Part shown: positions 1 to 6,106 of the stretch, in pieces
Layout of the letters: every line of letters begins with the position of its first letter
Position numbering within the stretch: the stretch's first letter is position 1
DNA from: a virus
DNA length: 52,577 nucleotides
Strand: one strand, 5' to 3'
IMG/VR virus record: IMGVR_UViG_3300031251_000025
Coordinates: 1-52,577 of that record
Made by a program: the position numbers and the translations under genes
Notes under the pieces: generated by a model
Seen by the model: only the letters and a program-made list of their open reading frames with translations
The model's database searches: none
Told to the model about the DNA's origin: nothing

Positions 1-2
1 TT

Positions 3-476
3 GAGGGAAAGGAAATCGGTCAGGGACTCATCGCACTCGCTTCCCGCTGGAAGATCACCACGCTCTCAGCCCTCGTCACTAAACTCAACGACTACAAGGA
101 CAGGGAAGTCCAGAAGTGGTTGGCCAAGGAGATGCCTGAGAAGGCCGATGCCGTGGAGGACAAGGTGGGCACCCTCCTGATCCTGATTGAGAGGCTCACG
201 GCAGAAGGCAAGAAGCAGCTGTCTGACCTGGTTGACTTCATCACCAAGCTGTTCGGTGACGACCAGGACAACAGGGTCAAGACTCTCACCTTGAGCACGA
301 TTCACAAAAGCAAGGGCCGGGAGTGGAACCGGGTGTTCTGGTGGGGTGCCAATCAACTCTCCCCCTCCAAGTGGGCCAAGAAGGATTGGCAGCTTCACCA
401 GGAATACAACCTGATGTATGTCGCAGCCACCCGTGCGAAGTCTGAGCTCATCATCGTCAACGTGGCAGGGCTCTGA
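3..476 (+). CDS. UvrD/PcrA-type DNA helicase, C-terminal fragment
   Basis: Reading frame is open from the left edge, so only the last 157 codons are visible. The visible part carries two helicase signatures: TIHKSKGREW near visible residue 99 (motif V region of UvrD/RecD-like superfamily 1 helicases) and YVAATRAKSELI near residue 139 (motif VI, with the arginine that contacts ATP). Walker A and B lie outside the window. The family unwinds DNA 3' to 5' using ATP in replication or repair. It is followed by an 8-gene run of small + strand genes, a typical early-region layout. Family call is firm; the exact role is inference. Confidence 0.85.
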   Translation, partial: EGKEIGQGLIALASRWKITTLSALVTKLNDYKDREVQKWLAKEMPEKADAVEDKVGTLLILIERLTAEGKKQLSDLVDFITKLFGDDQDNRVKTLTLSTIHKSKGREWNRVFWWGANQLSPSKWAKKDWQLHQEYNLMYVAATRAKSELIIVNVAGL

Positions 477-490
477 TTCCCAGATTCGCT

Positions 491-554
491 CCAGAGAAAA
501 CCAAACCTAGCGTTTGGACTCTCTGGGGCGTATCATTAGTTATCGGAGGAAGAT
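491..554 (+). promoter_or_regulatory. Stem-loop plus 14-bp leader element (copy A) ahead of gene 555
   Basis: Two nested inverted repeats, 491-497 with 520-526 and CCAAAC 501-506 with GTTTGG 512-517, can form one strong hairpin just after the helicase stop. Its right arm runs into TCTGGGGCGTATCA (522-535), which matches 12 of 14 positions of an element found perfectly three times in the island at 3.9-5.0 kb. A ribosome-binding site (GGAGG, 545-549) follows. It may be a terminator followed by a promoter or an RNA leader; the role is inferred. Confidence 0.45.
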
Positions 555-713
555 ATGCAACCAGTGAAGGTTCCCTGCTATGTCTGTTCAGGAACTGGAT
601 GGGTTCCACTGGTTCTGCTTCCCACATGGGCCAGGCAATGCCCCTGCTGTAAGGGTAAAGAATACATCACGGCTCAAGAGTGGGCCAAATACAAGGAGAA
701 GCATCATGGCTGA
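555..713 (+). CDS. Small zinc-finger-like protein (DnaJ-type CxxC motifs)
   Basis: This 52-residue gene starts at an ATG behind a good GGAGGAAG site. It has CYVCSGTG (residues 8-15) and CPCCKGK (residues 29-35), the CxxCxGxG/CxxCxGx pattern of DnaJ-type zinc centres, so it probably binds one zinc ion. The stop overlaps the start of the next gene by 8 bases, so the two are likely translationally coupled. Small phage zinc-finger proteins of this kind are common and mostly uncharacterised; no function can be assigned. Confidence 0.7.
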   Translation: MQPVKVPCYVCSGTGWVPLVLLPTWARQCPCCKGKEYITAQEWAKYKEKHHG

Positions 714-1602
714 GAAGGTGAACGATTCCATTATCCGCAGGATCCAGAAACTCCTGGCGTTGGGCAAAGGTCGTGGAGCCACGGAGGGTGAGGCTTCCAA
801 CGCAATGGATATGGCCATGGATTTGTTGGCCAAATATAATCTCGACATGGCAGTGATCCAGGAGACTGCGGTGGCCGGTGGCACCGTGGTTGCCAAGGAG
901 AAGCGGGAGAAGTCCAAGATCAACAAGTCAGCGATGTACGGCTGGCAGAAGGATCTCTGCCGTGTGATCGCAGAATGCAATTACTGCTGGCACTGGGTGC
1001 AGGAAGTCAAGGAATCCTACAATACCAGGCAGGGTGAAGCCTTCAGGTATGTCAAGCGGCACGTCATCCTGGGCAGCGAAGTCAATGCGGTGGCCGTCAC
1101 GATCCTGTATGAATACCTGGTTGAGACACTGGAAGAGATCATTCCATATCCCAACACGGAGCGGTTATCCAAGGCAGCAGTAAGCTGGCGCCAGGGTTGC
1201 GTGGAGCGGCTGATTGAGCGCATCCAGCACAAGTCCTGGGAACAGCGCCACAACGCCAAGACGGAAGAGGGTCACCAGCAGACCTATGGCGTCAGGACCC
1301 AGAACATGGCGCAGAAGGAATACGAAGCCAACTATGACTCCCAATACGGTGAGGGTGCGTGGGCCAAGTCTCAGGAAGAATCCAGGAAATACAGGGAAGC
1401 TCATAAACACGATGTGGCAACCCCGGTGAAGGAGCCCACTGCGGCAGAGAAGGAACGTGACAGGAAGCAGAGCGAGAAGTGGCACAGGCAGTATCAGCGT
1501 GAACAGCAGAAGATCCTGGACAACCGGGACCACGCAGCATTCAACGCCGGCCGCAAGGTTGGTGAAACCATCAGTCTTGCAGACAGGATTGGTGAGAAAT
1601 GA
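706..1602 (+). CDS. DUF2786-domain protein
   Basis: A 298-residue protein. The N-terminus (IIRRIQKLLALGKGRGATEG, then a helical stretch ending LLAKYNLDM) is the DUF2786 pattern, a short helical domain found in many phage and bacterial proteins of unknown function. A middle region (about residues 60-190) has the Trp/Cys-rich CNYCWHWVQEV stretch and an invariant-looking HVILG. The C-terminal third is highly charged and rich in Gln, Lys and Glu, probably a coiled coil. I place the start at the ATG at 706 because AAGGAGAA lies just upstream; an upstream in-frame ATG at 580 lies inside gene 555. It ends in a 4-base overlap with the next gene. Confidence 0.8.
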   Translation: MAEKVNDSIIRRIQKLLALGKGRGATEGEASNAMDMAMDLLAKYNLDMAVIQETAVAGGTVVAKEKREKSKINKSAMYGWQKDLCRVIAECNYCWHWVQEVKESYNTRQGEAFRYVKRHVILGSEVNAVAVTILYEYLVETLEEIIPYPNTERLSKAAVSWRQGCVERLIERIQHKSWEQRHNAKTEEGHQQTYGVRTQNMAQKEYEANYDSQYGEGAWAKSQEESRKYREAHKHDVATPVKEPTAAEKERDRKQSEKWHRQYQREQQKILDNRDHAAFNAGRKVGETISLADRIGEK

Positions 1603-1901
1603 CCCTTTCATCAACAGGACCTGATTTTCAGCAAATCCCCAAGCGTTATAAGATTGACCTCTTTGTGTCAGGCAGTGGCCATAGAGTCTGTCTGGGATCA
1701 GGAACACTGGAACAGGGCAAGAAGCTCTGTGGTCTCCTGGAAGAACTCTGGGAACTCAGACAAGGGGACAATCCACTCGAACTCCCTGAGGGCAGTATTC
1801 AGTCCATCATGAGCATGTATGAGGGCTCTGACATCATCGCCACGAGCCTGAGCAAACCCAATGATATGTTGGTCTACACTGACAAATGGGAGAAACTGTG
1901 A
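1599..1901 (+). CDS. Hypothetical protein, 100 residues
   Basis: The start overlaps the preceding stop (ATGA), as in translationally coupled phage operons. The protein has a predicted beta-rich N-terminus (YKIDLFVSGSGHRVCLGSG) and an acidic helical middle. No motif I recognise. Coding nature is supported by tight packing between two other genes, by its own GAAATGA junction and by a Shine-Dalgarno-like GGTGAG upstream. Confidence 0.65.
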   Translation: MTLSSTGPDFQQIPKRYKIDLFVSGSGHRVCLGSGTLEQGKKLCGLLEELWELRQGDNPLELPEGSIQSIMSMYEGSDIIATSLSKPNDMLVYTDKWEKL

Positions 1902-2101
1902 GCAAAGCACCCACCCTCATCATTGACTTCGATAAGTTCAAGGGCACCTACATCAACCGTGTGACCATGGTGAGTGGCCAAGTGGTCACCATGGTCTCAA
2001 AGACCACGGGATTTGAGGAAGATGGGGTGCTGTATGCCTTTGACGATCCCGATTCTAACAAGAAGGGACAGGTCTTCATCGCCAACGACTGTCAGAGATA
2101 G
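1898..2101 (+). CDS. Hypothetical protein, 67 residues
   Basis: I choose the GTG at 1898, which overlaps the previous stop as GTGA and has GGGAG about 7 bases upstream; an ATG at 1886 is also in frame but has no ribosome-binding site. The product (SKAPTLIIDFDKFKG then two short beta-like stretches) looks like a small single-domain protein. Function unknown. A further short gene begins 8 bases after its stop. Confidence 0.6.
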   Translation: MSKAPTLIIDFDKFKGTYINRVTMVSGQVVTMVSKTTGFEEDGVLYAFDDPDSNKKGQVFIANDCQR

Positions 2102-2109
2102 GAGCTAAC

Positions 2110-2361
2110 ATGACTGACAACAAAACCATCGTGATCGACACTCCCGCAGGGATCGCAACCTTTCAGTTGCTGGTCTGGAGAGGAGCCCTGGCAATCGAGG
2201 TGAAGTGCCCTGGGATGAAGGCTAGCAGGGGCAACGTGTTCAAGCTTATCAAGGACCACTGCGGCTTCAAGGGCACGAAGGCCAGTGTGCTCAAGCAGTT
2301 TGAGGACTACCTTGAGAATGATTTGGGACTCAACCTGGTCAAACGCTACACGGAGAAGTGA
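2110..2361 (+). CDS. Hypothetical protein, 83 residues
   Basis: Starts 8 bases after the preceding stop behind AGGAG. The sequence has a beta-hairpin-like N-terminus (KTIVIDTPAGIATFQLLVW) followed by a Lys-rich helical part. It ends just ahead of gene 2365 with no gap. Small basic phage protein of unknown role, probably expressed with the early-type genes around it. Confidence 0.6.
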   Translation: MTDNKTIVIDTPAGIATFQLLVWRGALAIEVKCPGMKASRGNVFKLIKDHCGFKGTKASVLKQFEDYLENDLGLNLVKRYTEK

Positions 2362-2364
2362 GCC

Positions 2365-2502
2365 ATGGCCAAGACATCCCTCAAGACTTACAAGGAATGG
2401 CTGGCTGAAGGCCGGGAGGTCAAGCGTTGGGAGAAACCTCACGGATGGACCTGGAATGACCAGGCTGTGTATTATCAAGAACAAACCAAGGAGATCAAAT
2501 AA
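2365..2502 (+). CDS. Very small hypothetical protein, 45 residues
   Basis: Short reading frame MAKTSLKTYKEWLAEGREVK... ending EQTKEIK. It starts 3 bases after the previous stop with GGAGAAGTGAG upstream as ribosome-binding site and is rich in Lys, Glu and Trp, a composition normal for a soluble small phage protein and unlike a random frame. No homologue is recognised. Moderate confidence because of its length. Confidence 0.5.
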   Translation: MAKTSLKTYKEWLAEGREVKRWEKPHGWTWNDQAVYYQEQTKEIK

Positions 2503-2569
2503 AAACTTTTCTCGCTTCTGGTTCGTTCTATATAGCAAAGTGGATCTTTCCACTATCCAAGGAGGCTTT

Positions 2570-2734
2570 ATGCTGCTGGGGTTCATCATCGGAGTTGTCA
2601 TTGCCTTCCCGGCTGGAATGCTGGTGATGCGCAACAACTACAAGAGGTTTCAGAGTGAGACCGCACAAGCACAGAATGATTTGGCTATGGCAAAGACTGA
2701 GGTTGCTCAGCTCAAAAGCCGTTTCATTAAATAA
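2570..2734 (+). CDS. Small membrane protein with helical tail
   Basis: A 54-residue product. Residues 1-20 (MLLGFIIGVVIAFPAGMLVM) form one hydrophobic segment, followed by a charged helix with heptad-like spacing (QSETAQAQNDLAMAKTEVAQ) likely to form a coiled coil in the cytoplasm or periplasm. The ATG at 2570 has a perfect AGGAGG 7 bases upstream. The 67-base gap before it contains TTCTATATAG, a promoter-like sequence. It could be an accessory lysis, superinfection-exclusion or membrane-anchoring protein; nothing in the sequence decides. Confidence 0.65.
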   Translation: MLLGFIIGVVIAFPAGMLVMRNNYKRFQSETAQAQNDLAMAKTEVAQLKSRFIK

Positions 2735-2783
2735 CCAACTGCCACCCATCAATTGGCAGCCTTTCCCAACACAGGAGGCCCCT

Positions 2784-3059
2784 ATGGCCAATCTTTTCCC
2801 TCTTCTCAAAAAGATCCAGCAGGATCGTGTCCAGGAAGCTGCCCTGGTGGCCGATGCTCTCGCCCAGACCCAGGCGCTGGATGCTGACGGCACCTTCCAG
2901 CCCTGCGTGTTCCTGGACAACGACCTGACGGCCAGCATGGTGAGCCTCGATCCCAATGGCAATCCGGTCTTCACGCCCATGGCCATTCTCACCGATCCGA
3001 CCATGACCTGGTCCGTGGCGCCCACTCCTCCCCCTGAGCCGGTCGCCATCCCAGGCTGA
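2784..3059 (+). CDS. Hypothetical 91-residue protein with high-expression codon style
   Basis: Starts behind a strong AGGAGG. The N-terminal half is helical (LKKIQQDRVQEAALVADAL), the middle is beta-like and the C-terminus is proline-rich (APTPPPEPVAIPG). Its codons end mostly in C or G (ATC, GTC, ACC, CTC), like the capsid, sheath and tube genes of this phage and unlike the neighbouring small genes, which suggests an abundant protein. It is followed by a terminator at 3094-3116 and is the last gene before the unusual island. Function unknown; a virion component is a guess. Confidence 0.7.
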   Translation: MANLFPLLKKIQQDRVQEAALVADALAQTQALDADGTFQPCVFLDNDLTASMVSLDPNGNPVFTPMAILTDPTMTWSVAPTPPPEPVAIPG

Positions 3060-3093
3060 ACCAGACGCACAGGTCTTTGACAGTATAGAGAAA

Positions 3094-3116
3094 CAGGCCC
3101 CACGATTTGGGGCCTG
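3094..3116 (+). terminator. Hairpin terminator after gene 2784
   Basis: Perfect 8-bp inverted repeat CAGGCCCC / GGGGCCTG with a 7-base loop. The following bases (AATTATGC) are not a clear T-run, so termination may be weak or bidirectional. It closes the first gene run and marks the left end of the island. A related hairpin at 5601-5620 is followed by similar sequence. Confidence 0.6.
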
Positions 3117-3358
3117 AATTATGCCTGAATTTATTGAGGAATCTGTTTTCAAAAGTGAACCCCCTCCCATCCCCGATGTTTGTAACCAATACACCTAGAA
3201 TTTACCAGGAAACGTCCGTGCATCGTCGTATTCCGAAAGTTCCCAAACACGCTCTGAGAACCGATTGTGCATGCCCAAATAACCCTAGCTTTCCCTCGAT
3301 TCGGCTCCACCGAGAGGATTTAGCCGGGTGTATTCAGGAAATTCAAGAAGCATTTAGC
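3094..3358 (+). repeat. Diverged long repeat, copy 1
   Basis: Starts with the hairpin terminator and continues with segments that match 5601-5790: GGGGCCTGAATTATGCCTG against GGGGCCTGATTTTGCCTG, TGAGGAATCTGTTTTCAAAA against TGAGGAACTGCTTTTTGAAA, and TTAGCCGGGTG against CTAGCCGGGTG. This copy lies outside the CA-depleted sector and keeps CA dinucleotides at positions where copy 2 does not have them. Aligned by eye, with gaps. Confidence 0.55.
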
Positions 3359-3630
3359 ATCCCGATAATTTGACCGAAACGTCGGTGAAATCATAGGGAT
3401 TTTGCTTGAAGACTTCCACGCTAATCCGGGTCAATCGATCCTCCGAGCCTAACGAGTCAGGCGAGGATGTTTGAGGGAATCTAGCTGAATGTTACTTGCA
3501 TGATCAAATTCATGTGCATGTGTTAACGGCTTATGCCGCATATGCGGTGGTCTCAGTCCCCCAGGGTCAACCTTAGAACACGCAGAACCCAATTATCCAT
3601 AAACACAGCCATCGGCAACATGGGTGTTTG
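3117..3630. other. Non-coding stretch at left edge of the island
   Basis: I see no convincing gene here on either strand. Its first 240 bases are a diverged copy of 5621-5790. Near its right end, CATGTGCATGTGTTAAC (about 3511-3527) is followed by a perfect 12-bp palindrome CCGCATATGCGG (3536-3547). The normal mix of CA and TG continues until about 3630, where TG stops on the + strand. A similar CATGTGC-type sequence occurs near 6001, at another composition border. Confidence 0.5.
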
Positions 3631-3691
3631 GTTCCAACACGCAGGCACACCACGAAAACATTCATTCAGGGCTCATCCAAAAGTTCAGGGA

Positions 3692-3952
3692 TCAGTTAGG
3701 GCAAACGTCACCATAACCAAGATCCAGCCCGTTATTCTCATCCTCGCAACCGGGATAGTAATCAGGGCCACAGCCGTAGTTATTCGCAAGCGAACAGTTA
3801 CGGTCGAAGCTAGCTTTCCAACGCGCAATCCTCGCAGGAGAAACAGTCACCCGGTAGGCTTTATAGTAGAAGGACAGCCGGTATCCTTCCGCATTTACGT
3901 CAGACGTTCCAAAGATTCCATATTTTTTAGACCAAAACGCCAAGAATTTCAT
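3692..3952 (-). CDS. Island protein 1, hypothetical, 86 residues, no His or Gln
   Basis: Minus-strand gene. The start is set by GGGAGGATTGT upstream of the ATG, the same ribosome-binding context as genes 4180 and 4996. The N-terminus is aromatic and basic (MKFLAFWSKKYGIF), the C-terminus acidic with four Cys (NCSLANNYGCGPDYYPGC...VCP), which may form disulfides or bind metal. There is not one CA in the coding strand and so no His or Gln codon. A longer + strand frame covers the same DNA but lacks these start signals. Function unknown. Confidence 0.7.
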   Translation of the reverse strand: MKFLAFWSKKYGIFGTSDVNAEGYRLSFYYKAYRVTVSPARIARWKASFDRNCSLANNYGCGPDYYPGCEDENNGLDLGYGDVCPN

Positions 3953-4009
3953 CTTACAATCCTCCCAAGTATAGGGCTAATTCCCTATACGATAAGGATA
4001 CTCCCCAGA
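3953..4009 (-). promoter_or_regulatory. Island leader/promoter element, copy D (minus strand)
   Basis: On the minus strand, in order: TCTGGGGAGTATCC (4009-3996), a hairpin with an 8-bp stem GTATAGGG/CCCTATAC (3990-3969), then GGGAGGATTGTAAG directly before the ATG of gene 3692. Order and spacing match copies B and C on the other strand, and the hairpin arms differ from theirs in a compensating way, which indicates a conserved RNA structure. It probably controls transcription or translation of the island gene. Confidence 0.65.
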
Positions 4010-4122
4010 GATCCCAATAGAAAGCCCAAAAGAAAACCAACGGCGACTAGGCTTAGACGATACTTAATAGAGGATCGGAATCAATTCCACAAGGTAGGCT
4101 CGAAGCCCTTCCGTTTGAGTTT

Positions 4123-4179
4123 TCTGGGGAGTATCCTTTATTAAGGGGAAAAGGCCCCTTCTTTTGAGGAGATTGTGAA
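4123..4179 (+). promoter_or_regulatory. Island leader/promoter element, copy B
   Basis: TCTGGGGAGTATCC (4123-4136), then a hairpin AAGGGG 4143-4148 / CCCCTT 4155-4160, then TTTTGAGGAGATTGTGAA just before the ATG of gene 4180. Divergent to copy D, about 115 bases away. The GAGGA at 4166-4170 is the ribosome-binding site. Confidence 0.65.
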
Positions 4180-4593
4180 ATGGCTGAGATGCGGGAATTG
4201 CTCGTTGCGAAGGCTAAAGAGATGGCGAACTATGAGGGGATGACGGGAATACTCCTTGATAGGTCTGAGCGCCGTGACTCCGTGGCCTCTCGGGTTCTTA
4301 ACTTTGTAAAGTTTGACCGGGGAATGAGGGCGCTGTATGATGACTACTCTGGGGGAACCTTTGGGCCTATGCTTAGGGTTAAGCCTGAGAGTGGTAAGCG
4401 TTGCGGGCTGTTTACTGCCTCGTTGAAAGATGAGATGGCTGAGGCGTATTGGGACGCTCGGGCCTTGTTTATCGTTGCGAATCCTGCGACTGAGAGCGTG
4501 CTTTATGGGATGAATGAAGCCTATGCGAAGTATGTGAACGATGAGGCCGCTGAGCGTGTGGCTAAACGGAATCTTGGGGAGGTGACGAAATGA
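4180..4593 (+). CDS. Island protein 2, hypothetical, 137 residues, no His or Gln
   Basis: A mostly helical, mixed-charge protein (MAEMRELLVAKAKEMANYEG...), with a KCGLF-like RCGLFTAS stretch near residue 75 and helices rich in Ala, Glu and Tyr at the end. No recognised domain. The coding strand contains no CA at all in 414 bases, so His and Gln are absent; Met, Trp and Cys, which need TG, are present. Start follows leader copy B. It overlaps gene 4590 by 4 bases (ATGA). Confidence 0.75.
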   Translation: MAEMRELLVAKAKEMANYEGMTGILLDRSERRDSVASRVLNFVKFDRGMRALYDDYSGGTFGPMLRVKPESGKRCGLFTASLKDEMAEAYWDARALFIVANPATESVLYGMNEAYAKYVNDEAAERVAKRNLGEVTK

Positions 4594-4892
4594 CCGATTT
4601 GGCCTTGGCTATTGCCTACTGCGAGAAAATGGATAGCCTGTTTATTGAAACCTCTGAGAAGGGAGAGGATACCGGAAAGTTTGAGTTGGATGTTCTCTTT
4701 GGCGATAACGTCCCGGCTGACTGTCCTGTTCTTGTTGCCGAAATGGCTGCGATGTTTACTGCGGAAGTTGGTGCTGGACTCCTTGCCTGCGCTAATAATG
4801 TGGAGGATTGGAAGTATTTGGCTTGGCGCTTGAAGAAGTATGAGAGCCCTGAGTATTTGGAATCTCTGCAAAACTGGGAACTTGGGTTTTAA
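4590..4892 (+). CDS. Island protein 3, hypothetical, 100 residues
   Basis: Starts in an ATGA overlap with gene 4180, preceded by GGGGAGG, so the two are one translational unit. Acidic, mainly helical (MTDLALAIAYCEKMDSLFIE...), ending with an aromatic WELGF. One Gln (codon CAA at 4869) and no His. No domain recognised. The gene is followed by an inverted repeat and leader copy C. Confidence 0.75.
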   Translation: MTDLALAIAYCEKMDSLFIETSEKGEDTGKFELDVLFGDNVPADCPVLVAEMAAMFTAEVGAGLLACANNVEDWKYLAWRLKKYESPEYLESLQNWELGF

Positions 4893-4919
4893 CTACTTGG
4901 TTTCGCTTTGGCGAAGATT

Positions 4920-4995
4920 GGATACTCCCTGGATTCTCTGGGGAGTATCCTTAGTTATAGGGGAATAGGCCCCTCTTTTGGGAGGATTGTGAGAA
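4920..4995 (+). promoter_or_regulatory. Island leader/promoter element, copy C, with extra inverted repeat
   Basis: GGATACTCCC (4920-4929) and GGGAGTATCC (4941-4950) form a perfect 10-bp inverted repeat whose right arm is part of TCTGGGGAGTATCC (4937-4950). A second hairpin AGGGG 4959-4963 / CCCCT 4970-4974 follows, then TTTTGGGAGGATTGTGAGAA before the ATG of gene 4996. The first repeat may end the upstream transcript or bind a regulator; the second is shared with copies B and D. Confidence 0.65.
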
Positions 4996-5577
4996 ATGAT
5001 CTCTGGAATCGTGCGAGATGGAAAGCCTGTCGAACTGAGAAAGTGTAAGATAACGATTGACCGGGTTGGTTATATCTGGTTCTATGTGCTGGATGGGACC
5101 CGATTGGCCGGTTGGAATACTGCTTTCTTCCTGGTTTCTGACGCTGAGTTCCTGATGAGGGAATACGCTGACGCGATTGGCCGACCGATGACCCCTGCGG
5201 AGTTGGAAGACCCCGACGAAGAGAGAATGGCTGCTGAGGAAATCTACGGATTTGCCCTTGGCTCTGGGATCTATGAGAACCTGCCAAATCCGAATTTTGA
5301 GGGTTATGTCGATGTGCTTTTCTGCTTCGAGGGTGGGAACTGCGAGTATGAGGACCCTGAGTTTGACCCCGATGAAGGCTATGACTTGGGGCCGGTGGAC
5401 TGGGTTCCTGAGCCTGAGCCCCCTAAAGGTTTGGATTATGATAAGACTGCGGATAAGCTGCTGCCGGCTGGGCTTAATGCGAGGGATCGGGGTTTGTGGA
5501 AGGTTAAGAACCTGTTAACCGCTGATGAGCGTGAAGCCCTGTTCGGTGACCCATATTGTAAATGGTGGAACGGCTGA
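4996..5577 (+). CDS. Island protein 4, hypothetical acidic protein, 193 residues, no His or Gln
   Basis: The N-terminal part looks beta-rich (ISGIVRDGKPVELRKCKITI...VGYIWFYVLDG), then an acidic helix (MTPAELEDPDEERMAAEEIY) and a very acidic, Pro-rich middle (EYEDPEFDPDEGYD, PEPEPPKG). The C-terminus has a short helical LTADEREALFG and ends KWWNG. It is strongly acidic overall, as are some DNA-mimic anti-defence proteins, but that is only a resemblance in charge. No His or Gln in 193 residues; two CA occur in the coding strand, both read across codon borders. Start set by GGGAGG. Confidence 0.75.
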   Translation: MISGIVRDGKPVELRKCKITIDRVGYIWFYVLDGTRLAGWNTAFFLVSDAEFLMREYADAIGRPMTPAELEDPDEERMAAEEIYGFALGSGIYENLPNPNFEGYVDVLFCFEGGNCEYEDPEFDPDEGYDLGPVDWVPEPEPPKGLDYDKTADKLLPAGLNARDRGLWKVKNLLTADEREALFGDPYCKWWNG

Positions 5578-5600
5578 TTCATGTAAGCCTGAGAAACTCT

Positions 5601-5627
5601 GGCCCTGGGAAACCGGGGCCTGATTTT
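5601..5627 (+). terminator. GNRA-loop hairpin terminator after gene 4996
   Basis: GGCCCTGG (5601-5608), loop GAAA, CCGGGGCC (5613-5620): an 8-bp stem with one wobble pair and a stable tetraloop, followed by TGATTTT. It closes the island's + strand transcript, although the CA-poor composition continues 370 bases further. Confidence 0.65.
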
Positions 5628-5790
5628 GCCTGTTTATGCTGAGGAACTGCTTTTTGAAAGTGAATGGCCTCCCCCTACGAAATGTTATGGAGGAATTGTC
5701 TGTGAACTTATGGGCAAATTTGGGTGAATGTTTGCTCTGAGGCTATCGGGAAGATTCTAGCCGGGTGAATTGGGAAATAGTGGAAGAAAC
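5601..5790 (+). repeat. Diverged long repeat, copy 2
   Basis: Partner of 3094-3358. Shared blocks are the GGGGCCTG hairpin arm, TGAGGAA...GAAAGTGAA and TAGCCGGGTG. Where copy 1 has CA (TTTTCAAAAG, ATTCAGG, TTCAAG) copy 2 has TTTTTGAAAG, ATTGGG and GTGGAAG, giving an internal before/after comparison of CA loss. Confidence 0.55.
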
Positions 5791-6106
5791 TGGCTTGGAA
5801 TCAATTGTTGCTGAAGTTTTGGTTTCTTTTGGGGAATTGTAATCTGTATCGATGTATTTTTGGATCTGATATCGATGGAAAATATTGGATTGATTGAATT
5901 GGTAAAATTGGAAGAGATTGGATTGGTAATTGAGAGAAATGTTCTTTTGGTTTCTTGAGGAATTTGTGGATTGTTTTCTTGGGAATTTTGGGGAATTGAT
6001 GCATGTGCACAAACAATCATGCACACATTTTAACCACTTTTAAAACAGTTCTCCCAAATTCCCCTAAAACCAACCTTTCCCCTAAAACCGGGCCTCCTAT
6101 AAATCC
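5790..6106. other. AT-rich low-complexity non-coding stretch and composition border
   Basis: From 5790 to 6000 the + strand is built from TTGG, ATTGG and GGAATT words with almost no C. At 6001-6050 it flips to C- and A-rich words (CACAAACAATCATGCACACATTTTAACC). TG then stops on the + strand at about 6022. No gene is supported; the minus-strand frames here are low-complexity Ser/Gln/Asn stretches. The A+T richness and strand-composition flip would suit an origin or a transcription end zone; neither is shown. Confidence 0.5.

Larger units (their letters stand above)
3631..4114 (-). other. Island sector 1: CA absent from the minus strand
   Basis: Reading the + strand base by base I find no TG in these 484 bases, while CA is common; equivalently, the minus strand has TG but no CA. 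About thirty would be expected by chance. The sector covers the minus-strand gene 3692-3952, its 3' flank and its leader, and ends within the divergent promoter region, where the opposite bias begins. Confidence 0.85.
4092..6000 (+). other. Island sector 2: CA nearly absent from the + strand
   Basis: On the + strand I count only six CA (near 4869, 5284, 5551, 5580, 5715 and 5802) in about 1.9 kb, where over a hundred would be expected, while TG is abundant. The sector covers genes 4180, 4590 and 4996 plus about 420 bases downstream. It ends abruptly at 6001, where GCATGTGCACAAACAATCAT brings several CA at once. Confidence 0.9.

Noticed and set aside
3533-4144. 203-residue + strand frame over the minus-strand island gene
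   Set aside because: The minus frame has the shared leader, hairpin and ribosome-binding site, and the CA-free strand is the minus strand as in the other island genes. The + frame has no start signals and is Arg/Thr/Ile-rich like a shadow.
5743-6026. Overlapping minus-strand frames of about 70-93 residues at the end of sector 2
   Set aside because: Low-complexity Asn/Gln/Ser/Ile translations of the repeated TTGG/ATTGG stretch, in three frames at once, without start signals.
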